Assembly (NCBI GenBank): GCA_021205755.1
Contig: JAJPWX010000126.1
Location: forward strand, 1-64,000
DNA: 64,000 nucleotides
Source: Lachnospiraceae bacterium
GTDB lineage: Bacteria > Bacillota > Clostridia > Lachnospirales > Lachnospiraceae
Direction: 5' to 3'
In this document: positions 16,065-23,047 of the stretch, one piece after another
How the letters are laid out: every line of letters begins with the position of its first letter
Position numbering within the stretch: position 1 is the first letter of the stretch
Translations under genes and position numbers: made by a program
The notes under the pieces: model-generated
Seen by the model: the letters and a program-made list of their open reading frames with translations, nothing else
Told to the model about the DNA's origin: nothing
Databases searched by the model: none

Positions 16065-18827
16065 TTATTCGGCTTCGTCTGTTTCAGGCTGTTCCGTTTC
16101 TCCTTCGTCTGTAGTTTCAGCCAGGAAAATCGAAGTCGGCCCGTCGGCGCCGCCGATGATGACAAGATCTGAACTGCCAGCCTGTGCCTGCGCGATGCAG
16201 TCAGCGACTGCTGCCTTAAAGGCTTCTGAAGTAATCGTGGCGCCGGATACGCCATCCACATCCGCAGACTGTGCGGTCAGAATCTGTCCGCTGATTTCCG
16301 GACCAATCACCGCGCCGATATCTGCCGTCTCACCGGAAAGGTCATAGCCGATTGATGAAATACTGTCGTCGTCAAAGGCCACAGTAACTACGATATCACT
16401 GCTGATGCCCGCCGCGGAAGCAGAATAAATGCCTGCCGTGTAGAGAGAGGAGAGGGATGCTTCTTCTGACGACTCCGAGGTCTCATCGCCATCCGTAGAT
16501 TCTGTTGCGGCAGTCTCTTCCGCTTCTGATTCCTCTTCATCAGCGTCCACCTCAGCTTCTGCATCTTCTTCACTTTCTTCCGCTTCTGCATTTTCGGAAC
16601 CCTCTGCCTGCGCAATACAGTCTGCCAGAGCTGCCTTGAATGCATCTGAGGTGACCGTAGCACCAGAGATACCGTCTACGTCTGCGGACTGTGCAGCCAG
16701 AATCTGTCCGCTGATTTCCGGTCCGATATCCGCGCCGATTCCGGCGGTTTCCCCGGAAACGTCATAGCCGATCGAGAGAATGCTGTTCTCATCTACAATG
16801 ATGGTAACTGTCACGTCACCGTTAATGCCGGCCGCGGAAGCTGTGTAGACCCCGGCAAAGAAGCGGGAGCCATCTGTCGCGGCTTCGGTTTCCTCCTCGG
16901 AATCTGCTTCGAAAACATCTTCGGTCATTTCTTCGGTTTCGGCCTCAGTAACATCTTCGGTCATTTTTTCCGTTTCGGCCTCAGTAACATCTTCGGTCAT
17001 TTCTTCGGTTTCGGCCTCAGTAACATCCTCGGCCATTTCTTCGGTTTCAGCTTCGGTATCTTCACTGTCCACTTTCGCCTGTGCGATACAGTCCGTAACG
17101 GCTTCCTTGACAGCGGTGGAAGTGACGGTAGCTCCCGACACGCCATCCACATCCGCAGACTGTGCTTCCAGAATCTGGTTGCTGATCTCTTCGCTTATGT
17201 CTGCGCCAACTCCGGCTGTCTCGCCTTCCAGCCAGGTGCCGACTGCTACAATATTATATTCGTCAAAGGTCACATTGACGGTGATTTCACTCTCCATACC
17301 CTGCGCAGTAGCCGTGTAGGTACCGGGAACAAATGGCGCGTCCGGAGCAGCGGCGAGTTCTGTGTCACTGCTGTCTGCTGCAGTGCTTGCTGCCTCTGTG
17401 TCGGGTTCTTCTTCTGTTTCCGTTTCGGCCTCCGCCGCCACAAATCCGGCCTGCTCCATGCAGTCCGCGACTGCGGTTTTAAACGCGTCAGAAGTGATCG
17501 TCGCGCCGGATACACCGTCTACTTCACTGGACTGTGCCTCCAGTACTCTGGCAATCATGGCATCTCCGATATCAGCACCTATGCCGGAAGTCTCACCGGA
17601 GACATCCGCCTCAATGGAAACCAGCCCGGTCTCATCAAAGGTACAGGTAACGGTTACATCGCTGCTGATTCCTGCAGCAGAAGCGGTGTAAGTGCCGGGA
17701 ACAAAGCCGCTGCCGCCTTCAATCGCAGCCGACTCATCTGCAGCCTCTGTTTCTGTCTCAGCAGCCTCAGTAGCAGCAGTCTCAGCTTCCGCAGCTTCGG
17801 TCTCAGTCTCTGCAGCTTCCGTTTCCCCTTCTGCGATAGCAGCAGCTGTATCGGTATCATCTGTGGAATCAGAAGAACCGCCTGCTGCCTGGTCAAGCGC
17901 ATCTGCCAGAGCTGTCTTTACTGCGGTAGAAGTAACGGTAGCGCCTGAAACGCCGTCGACATCCGCAGACTGCGCGTTCAGAATCTGTTCGCTGATTTCC
18001 GGTCCGATTGCCGCACCAATACTGTCGGTCTCGCCGGAGACATCGATTCCTAAGGAGAGGATGCTGGTTTCATCCACGGTGACAGTAACAGTGACGTCGC
18101 TTTCCATACCAGCGGCAGTAGCGGTATAGGTACCAGGTGTATAAATTCCGCTGCCGGAAGAAGCGTTGCTGTCAGAAGCGGCGGCAGTGATTTCGCTGTC
18201 CGCTTCCGATTCTGTCTCTGTTTCGCTGGTATCAACGACTGCTTCTGTAGCTCCCTCAGTGTTGCCAGTCTCGGTATCAGCTGCAGCGTCAGTCTCTGTC
18301 TCATCCGCAGCCTCTGTTTCTGCAGCGTCGGCATCTTTTTCGTCAGAAGAACTGGAGGCTTCCGTTGCTTCTTCGTCAACCTCATCAGAATCGCCCGAAC
18401 CTCCCGTGGCCTGTGCGATACAATCCTCCAGAGCTGCTTTCAGAGCGTCTGATGTGATGGTGGCTCCAGAGACTCCGTCCACATTCGAACTCTGTGCGGC
18501 CAAAAAGCTCTCGATCATTTCATCGCTGATATCCGCGCCGAGACCAGCCGTTTCACCGGATACGTCTACGGTAATGGAGGTAATGCTTCCTTCATCAAAC
18601 GTGCAGGAAACCGTTACATCGCTCTGGATACCGGCAGCGGTAGCCGTGTAGGTACCAGGCGTATAGGCAACGGTACCGGTGGTGGATGATACGGTAGTAT
18701 TTGCTGCTTCCTCAGAAGAATTGATGGAATACTCGCCGATCTGAACAATACCTAAACTGGCGGCAACCACTACACAGGCTGTGACTCCCTTAGCAAGGGT
18801 GGTCCGAGAAATTGTCTGTTTACCCAT
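16065..18827 (-). CDS. Membrane-anchored protein with six tandem FMN-binding domains
   Basis: The 920-residue protein has an N-terminal hydrophobic segment (about 13-30), read as a signal anchor. Six FMN_bind-type repeats of about 87 residues follow at roughly 55-141, 228-314, 374-460, 498-584, 656-742 and 795-882. Each ends in the flavin-transferase target D-G-(V/I)-S-G-A-T-(I/V)-T, with SGAT at 120, 294, 440, 564, 721 and 861. The repeats are joined by acidic linkers rich in Glu, Thr and Ala, including a fourfold TEAETEEMTEDV-like repeat at about 591-638. The C-terminus carries IIGGADGPTSIFLA (about 890-903), a signature of Na+-pumping decarboxylase beta subunits. AAGGAAGG precedes ATG 18827. 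As the first gene of the rnf transcript it is a plausible multi-flavin electron carrier outside the membrane, accepting electrons from RnfG. Confidence 0.9.
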   Translation of the reverse strand: MGKQTISRTTLAKGVTACVVVAASLGIVQIGEYSINSSEEAANTTVSSTTGTVAYTPGTYTATAAGIQSDVTVSCTFDEGSITSITVDVSGETAGLGADISDEMIESFLAAQSSNVDGVSGATITSDALKAALEDCIAQATGGSGDSDEVDEEATEASSSSDEKDADAAETEAADETETDAAADTETGNTEGATEAVVDTSETETESEADSEITAAASDSNASSGSGIYTPGTYTATAAGMESDVTVTVTVDETSILSLGIDVSGETDSIGAAIGPEISEQILNAQSADVDGVSGATVTSTAVKTALADALDQAAGGSSDSTDDTDTAAAIAEGETEAAETETEAAEAETAATEAAETETEAADESAAIEGGSGFVPGTYTASAAGISSDVTVTCTFDETGLVSIEADVSGETSGIGADIGDAMIARVLEAQSSEVDGVSGATITSDAFKTAVADCMEQAGFVAAEAETETEEEPDTEAASTAADSSDTELAAAPDAPFVPGTYTATAQGMESEITVNVTFDEYNIVAVGTWLEGETAGVGADISEEISNQILEAQSADVDGVSGATVTSTAVKEAVTDCIAQAKVDSEDTEAETEEMAEDVTEAETEEMTEDVTEAETEKMTEDVTEAETEEMTEDVFEADSEEETEAATDGSRFFAGVYTASAAGINGDVTVTIIVDENSILSIGYDVSGETAGIGADIGPEISGQILAAQSADVDGISGATVTSDAFKAALADCIAQAEGSENAEAEESEEDAEAEVDADEEESEAEETAATESTDGDETSESSEEASLSSLYTAGIYSASAAGISSDIVVTVAFDDDSISSIGYDLSGETADIGAVIGPEISGQILTAQSADVDGVSGATITSEAFKAAVADCIAQAQAGSSDLVIIGGADGPTSIFLAETTDEGETEQPETDEAE

Positions 18828-18866
18828 TTTTTCCTTCCTTTCCTTATTAAAGTATAAAACACAAAA

Positions 18867-18891
18867 AGTAAATGAATATTATTCATTTACT
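18867..18891. promoter_or_regulatory. Perfect palindrome upstream of the rnf operon
   Basis: Twelve-base arms AGTAAATGAATA and its reverse complement flank a single T, 40-64 bases upstream of the hexa-FMN start. There is no T run, so it is read as an operator rather than a terminator. The half-site GTAAATGAATA recurs upstream of tatB at 21101-21111. Confidence 0.6.
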
Positions 18892-18938
18892 ATTGCAATC
18901 CAAATAAAAGCAAAATGAAAACTCCTGAACTTGCCGAA

Positions 18939-18978
18939 TGACCGCAAAAGGAGACTGAGATACCTCCATATGCGGTCA
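18939..18978 (-). other. Stem-loop downstream of tatC
   Basis: TGACCGCA (18939-18946) pairs with TGCGGTCA (18971-18978), and an inner GGAG/CTCC pairing extends the hairpin. It lies between the tatC stop and the rnf palindrome and lacks a clear T tract. It may protect the tat mRNA 3' end or act as a weak terminator. Confidence 0.5.
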
Positions 18979-19017
18979 CAGGAATTTTAAAGCGTTAATT
19001 TGTAAAACGAAAGATAC

Positions 19018-19842
19018 TTAGTCATCATCATCACTGTCTTCCTCAATCTCAGTTTCCGGTTTCTTCTTTTTGAACTTAAGCAAGAAAGCGGAGAGATAGA
19101 TGCTGAGTATATAAAGACCAAGCATCGGGATAGCGACCATACTCTGTGATACGATATCCGGCGGTGTTACAATTGCCGCAATCAGGAAAATTACAATAAT
19201 GGCTGGCTTAATCCCTTTTTTCATCCATTCGACTTTGATCAGACCAAGCTGTGTCAGAAGAACAGCTACGACTGGAAGCTCGAAGATGAATCCCATTACG
19301 ACAAAAATCGTAATCTCAAAGTTCAGATAGTTCTGTACACTGATAGAAGCCTGAATGTTGGTGCCGGAACTGAGTTCAATCAAAAATCTCAGCATAAACG
19401 GCAACATAATTTTATAAGCGAAGAAGACACCGACCACAAAACAGATCAGGCCGGAGATAATAACTCCAATGAACAGTCTGCTTTCCGATTTTTTCAGAGC
19501 AGGATTGACATATGCCCAGATCTCATAGAGCAAAAGCGGAAGCATGACACATACGGCAACTACCAGTGAAATCGTAAATTGCTGCATCAGAAGCTCCTGC
19601 GGGGCGATGTAAACGAATACATAATTGTACTTCTCGCCCATGGCAGTCAGGAAATTGATAATGTCCTGAGAAAAGTACAGGGCAATCAGGAACGCAATCA
19701 CCAGCCCGACGAGACATACTGCCAAACGATTCCGGAACTCTTTCAGATGACCGGTAATCGTCATTTTGCCATCTTCTGACTTATCTTTTTCCTGCTTTTT
19801 AGAAGCAGGCTGCTTTGCTGCGTTTTGATCCTTTTTCATCAC
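19018..19842 (-). CDS. tatC: Twin-arginine translocase subunit TatC
   Basis: The 274 residues contain six transmembrane helices. They begin with a charged cytosolic tail and the conserved HLKEFRNRL motif near residue 32, which helps to recognise twin-arginine signal peptides. Later segments (FYFVCGF-like region, PPDIVSQ) fit TatC. The acidic C-terminus ends in a run of Asp. Tat exports folded proteins, often with cofactors inserted, and a twin-arginine flavoprotein is encoded at 23048. The start overlaps the tatA stop by 4 bases. Confidence 0.95.
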   Translation of the reverse strand: MMKKDQNAAKQPASKKQEKDKSEDGKMTITGHLKEFRNRLAVCLVGLVIAFLIALYFSQDIINFLTAMGEKYNYVFVYIAPQELLMQQFTISLVVAVCVMLPLLLYEIWAYVNPALKKSESRLFIGVIISGLICFVVGVFFAYKIMLPFMLRFLIELSSGTNIQASISVQNYLNFEITIFVVMGFIFELPVVAVLLTQLGLIKVEWMKKGIKPAIIVIFLIAAIVTPPDIVSQSMVAIPMLGLYILSIYLSAFLLKFKKKKPETEIEEDSDDDD

Positions 19843-20027
19843 TGCTCCGTAGTCTCAGATTTGGTTTCGCTGGCTGTAGTAGTTTTCACATCGTCTTCAT
19901 GTGCGGCTTCGTCAAAGTTCTTCTTTGCCTTTCCAAACATCTTGCTCAGCTTCGGGATCTGGCTAGGTCCAAAGAGCAGAAGAATAATTGCCAGGATTAT
20001 AAGTAATTCAGTCGTACCAAGTTTCAT
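19839..20027 (-). CDS. tatA: Twin-arginine translocase subunit TatA
   Basis: This 62-residue protein has one membrane helix (about 6-21), an FGPSQIPKLSKMFGKA hinge and amphipathic helix, then a polar tail. That is the TatA/TatE layout. AGGAGG precedes ATG 20027. TatA forms the translocation pore with TatC. Confidence 0.9.
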   Translation of the reverse strand: MKLGTTELLIILAIILLLFGPSQIPKLSKMFGKAKKNFDEAAHEDDVKTTTASETKSETTEQ

Positions 20028-20113
20028 GATTTGTTCCTCCTTTGATTGTGCAGCACCTAATAGCGGCTGCGTGTGTTTCCCGGTCGAACCGGAAGTGAAA
20101 TCAAATGTACATT

Positions 20114-20962
20114 TTATGCTTCCGCAGCTACAGGCTCAGTCTCTGCCTGGTCGCTCACAGCTGTCTGTGCGGCAGTATCCGCCGGCTGTGTGTCCGCAGC
20201 GGTATTTACCGGCTGTGCCGGTGCGTCTGCACTGCTGTCAGCTGTCTGTACCGGAGCTTCCGCAGCCGCTTCAACAGCTTCTGCTTCTGCGGCCAATGCA
20301 GCTGCTTCTGCCTGGGCTTTCTTTTCTTTTTCCCGGGCTTCTCTGGCTGCGCGAACCCGCTCGGCATTCGCTTTTGCTCTGGCGGCTCTGGCTTCTCTGG
20401 CGGCCTTTACCTTTTCCGGATCTGCCTTGGATGAGCTGGTCTTTTTATGTACCGTCGTGGCTGTTGCAGAACCATCCTCGTCCGAATTCTCTGCTGACAT
20501 ATTTTCCGCATCCGTCTGCTCGCTAACGGCAGCGTCAACAGCATTTTCTCCGTCAGCAGCTTCTGTCAATTCTTCTGAAGTGCTTTCTGCAGCATCATCC
20601 GTATTTTCTTCCGCTGCGGCAGCTTCCTCTTCCGCATTTTTCTTCGCTCTCGACTTTCTTGACGGACTCGTCTTTAACGGCTTCGTGACATCGCTGAATG
20701 ATTTCTTGATGTCGTTCATATCCGAATTGATTTCATCTGTAATGTCCGTGATCGGCTCCATCGCTTCCCGCAAAGGCTTCTGCGCTTCCGCGAGAGGTTC
20801 CACTACGGTCTCACGGAGTTCTTTGGTCGCTTCGTCTGTGACATTTTTAAAACCTTTCAGTACCTCGCCGATTTTCTTGGTGTACATGGAGAGCTTGTCA
20901 GGCCCGGCTACAAATAAGATAATTACGAATATGAGCATCATCTCTGTCGCGCCGATTTTCAT
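20114..20962 (-). CDS. TatA/TatB-like translocase subunit with a long low-complexity tail
   Basis: Residues 1-60 carry the Tat hallmark: a membrane helix (MMLIFVIILFVAG), then GPDKLSMYTKKIGEVLKG. The remaining about 220 residues are unusual. They contain helical acidic segments and an extended Ala/Glu/Lys-rich coiled-coil tract (REARAARAKANAERVRAARE). TatB proteins have longer amphipathic tails than TatA, so a TatB role is likely although many Firmicutes lack a true TatB. AGGAGG precedes ATG 20962. It is first in the tat operon, 86 bases before tatA. Confidence 0.8.
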   Translation of the reverse strand: MKIGATEMMLIFVIILFVAGPDKLSMYTKKIGEVLKGFKNVTDEATKELRETVVEPLAEAQKPLREAMEPITDITDEINSDMNDIKKSFSDVTKPLKTSPSRKSRAKKNAEEEAAAAEENTDDAAESTSEELTEAADGENAVDAAVSEQTDAENMSAENSDEDGSATATTVHKKTSSSKADPEKVKAAREARAARAKANAERVRAAREAREKEKKAQAEAAALAAEAEAVEAAAEAPVQTADSSADAPAQPVNTAADTQPADTAAQTAVSDQAETEPVAAEA

Positions 20963-21310
20963 ATCTCTGTCCTCCTTTCTATAGGGTAGTGAAAGCGTAA
21001 CCCAAATGTATTTGCTTTCCTTGAATCACCTCCCATAGAATAACAGGTTTTTTGACATCTTTCAGCGTATAATCTTTTGTTTTTTTTGTAATTATTTTGT
21101 GTAAATGAATAAAATGAAAAATTCTGTATTTGTAAAAAATGACAGATGGTATTTTGCGGTCCTATAGGCACTGAATACTAAATGCACCGAAGCATTCGAA
21201 GTCATTCTCAATTCTTTGCATAATTTTTTTCTCTTTCTTGGATTCTTGCTATGACATTCGTTGTATTTGTGTATTGGGTTTAAGATTTTTTTTTCATGCC
21301 GAAAGAAATG
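20963..21310. other. Intergenic region upstream of the tat operon
   Basis: No gene was found in this AT-rich stretch. On the minus strand it must hold the tat promoter, but I cannot pick a convincing -35/-10 pair. It contains the GTAAATGAATA half-site listed separately. Confidence 0.5.
21101..21111. promoter_or_regulatory. Half-site shared with the rnf palindrome
   Basis: GTAAATGAATA is identical to 11 of the 12 bases of each arm of the palindrome at 18867-18891. It lies about 140 bases upstream of the tatB start. Confidence 0.4.
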
Positions 21311-21343
21311 CAATAAAACAGGAGCCATGGTAACGGCTCCTGT
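21311..21343 (-). terminator. Terminator of the XRE/nucleotidyltransferase operon
   Basis: ACAGGAGCC (21318-21326) and GGCTCCTGT (21335-21343) form a 9-bp stem. On the minus strand it is followed by TTTATTG. It lies 25 bases after the nucleotidyltransferase stop. Confidence 0.8.
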
Positions 21344-21367
21344 GATGAAATTATAATTTTGATTGTA

Positions 21368-22153
21368 TTACGGTTTTGGGACATATGTTTCCGATGGATC
21401 TGAATTAGCTGTGATGTGTCTGGATTTTTCTTCCACAATCTCACCGCGGCTTTTCTTTTTGAGAGAGGATAGTATATCTTTGATATTATCACCGCTTAAA
21501 ACATTCGGATAATCCTGTTCAAACGTTATCAGCGTTTTTGCGTTTTCTTTTTCTTCTGACCGGATTCGCTGGTATTCGCTTTCATAATTTTTTCTATCCA
21601 GTGTAGCCTGTATATTGTCTTTTGCATGTTCCGGCATATTCTGCCAGCCGCCATATAAATCGCTTACGGCTTTATCAATACGTTCAAATGTTATTGGATC
21701 ATTTTTGCTTTCATGGGATAGCAGGATGCCGGCAATATCCGATTGGTCAGATCTGTAATCGCGGTTGGATTTCAGCTTCATGGCAATCAGGTGTTCGCTG
21801 TTGATGGTTCTTACTTCCATTACGTTTGCAAATGTGCGGTAGTATTTCGAGTATTGTACCAGTTGCGGAGAATAGGATTCCGTTTTCATGAAATCAGAAT
21901 TAAACCAGCCATTTTCCAGATTGTATTTGTCACCTGTTTCTCGGGCGATATCTTTTAGCATGGATGGGATTCGGCCGAAGGCGTCAATATCCATAGTGGA
22001 TTCTCTGAAATCATAATTAGCCAGGACAGATGCACCACCGATTAATATGATTTCCGCAGATGCATTTCGTCCAGCTTTTTTTCTGAACTGTTTTGCCATG
22101 TCATTCAGGATCACATTCATATTATCCTTTGTGACGGCTTCACACGGCTTCAT
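21368..22153 (-). CDS. DUF6036-type nucleotidyltransferase, likely toxin
   Basis: The 261-residue protein contains IILIGGASVLANYDF followed by TMDIDA at about residues 35-58. This is the G-G-(A/S)-x and D-x-D core of minimal nucleotidyltransferases related to DUF6036 and AbiEii-like toxins. The rest is helical, with a charged C-terminal tail that I do not recognise. It overlaps the upstream XRE gene by 14 bases, so the two are translationally coupled. In this arrangement the HTH protein is usually the antitoxin and repressor, and the nucleotidyltransferase is the toxin acting on RNA or protein. Confidence 0.7.
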   Translation of the reverse strand: MKPCEAVTKDNMNVILNDMAKQFRKKAGRNASAEIILIGGASVLANYDFRESTMDIDAFGRIPSMLKDIARETGDKYNLENGWFNSDFMKTESYSPQLVQYSKYYRTFANVMEVRTINSEHLIAMKLKSNRDYRSDQSDIAGILLSHESKNDPITFERIDKAVSDLYGGWQNMPEHAKDNIQATLDRKNYESEYQRIRSEEKENAKTLITFEQDYPNVLSGDNIKDILSSLKKKSRGEIVEEKSRHITANSDPSETYVPKP

Positions 22154-22712
22154 ACAGGCTCCTTTCTATGATCCCGTGTTCTAGAAATTCGGGGATACAT
22201 TCATCAATTGATTTCTGTTTCAGGTTTTGTTCCGGGAAAAGGCTGTCTTTTAACAGGATCCCGGTCGGGAAGATTAGTTTTTCGAATTTGTGGCAGCGAA
22301 TGTCATTGTAATTGGTGCATTTCTGGATATTATGTTTGCGTGACAGATAATCCAGTGCCGAGAGCAGGTACAGGCTTTCGAATGCAAGATCATTGTTCCA
22401 GTATGTCCGGATATCATCTGATTCGAGCAGCGCTATCATGAAATCGATGTCGCCTTTATTTTTCAGACTGTGCGAGACATTGCTTCGGAAGTTCCCGAAA
22501 TCACGTTTGGAATTAGAAAAAGGTGCCACCAGTTCTTCCATAGTCACATCCAGTGCTTTGGCTATTTTATATACTGTTTCAGCGGAACATTTTGACAGAG
22601 CCGTCTTGTAAGTGCAGATGTCCCGGATGGTGGAATAGGAAATTCCGCTCTTTTTTGCAAGAGCATACCGGGTCATGTTTTTGGATTCCAGTAATAGATT
22701 AATATTTATCAC
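22140..22712 (-). CDS. XRE family regulator, likely antitoxin
   Basis: GTG 22712 is preferred because AAAGAGG ends 8 bases upstream. The in-frame GTG at 22721 lies inside that ribosome site. The 190 residues begin with a helix-turn-helix (TRYALAKKSGISYSTIRDI) and LDVTMEELVAPF. A C-terminal domain contains SLYLLSALDYLSRK and HGIIERSLYEAV, as seen in HTH partners of nucleotidyltransferase toxins. The consensus promoter lies only about 25 bases before the start, which suits autorepression. Confidence 0.75.
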   Translation of the reverse strand: MININLLLESKNMTRYALAKKSGISYSTIRDICTYKTALSKCSAETVYKIAKALDVTMEELVAPFSNSKRDFGNFRSNVSHSLKNKGDIDFMIALLESDDIRTYWNNDLAFESLYLLSALDYLSRKHNIQKCTNYNDIRCHKFEKLIFPTGILLKDSLFPEQNLKQKSIDECIPEFLEHGIIERSLYEAV

Positions 22713-22733
22713 AGTATTCACCTCTTTGCAACA

Positions 22734-22762
22734 ATTATAGTGGTCTGCCGCAATAATGTCAA
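22734..22762 (-). promoter_or_regulatory. Consensus promoter of the XRE/nucleotidyltransferase operon
   Basis: On the minus strand TTGACA (22762-22757) and TATAAT (22739-22734) are separated by exactly 17 bases. The untranslated leader is predicted at about 15 bases. Confidence 0.85.
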
Positions 22763-23047
22763 TTCTTTTATTTGCATAAGTATAAAATTATGGAGACCAT
22801 CGCTGATCTCCATAGTCTTCAGGTCAGGACTTGTATTTTTACAGAGGATCTTAGCTTTAGAAGCAGATATGTTTACACCTGGAAGTTCCTTAGCGTATGA
22901 TCTTATTTTAATGACATTGGGGTGTGACTTGTAACTAAATATCACCAGAAAGAGCGTTAAGCTATACTGGACGCACCAGAATATTTGTGATATACTGGTC
23001 AAAAATCACGCGAAAAATGGAAGATTTTTCGAAATAAGGAGGACACT
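22763..23047. other. Regulatory gap upstream of the Tat flavoprotein
   Basis: A 7-bp stem (ATGGAGA at 22790-22796, TCTCCAT at 22807-22813) and a hairpin GAAAAAT/ATTTTTC near 23012-23029 lie here. TATACTGG occurs twice (22963-22970, 22991-22998), and the second copy could be the -10 region of the flavoprotein promoter. A minus-strand frame of 94 codons crosses the region, but I do not recognise it. Confidence 0.45.

Noticed and set aside
18939-18978. Classical terminator of tatC
   Set aside because: The stem is good but no T tract follows on the minus strand, so it was listed only as a stem-loop.
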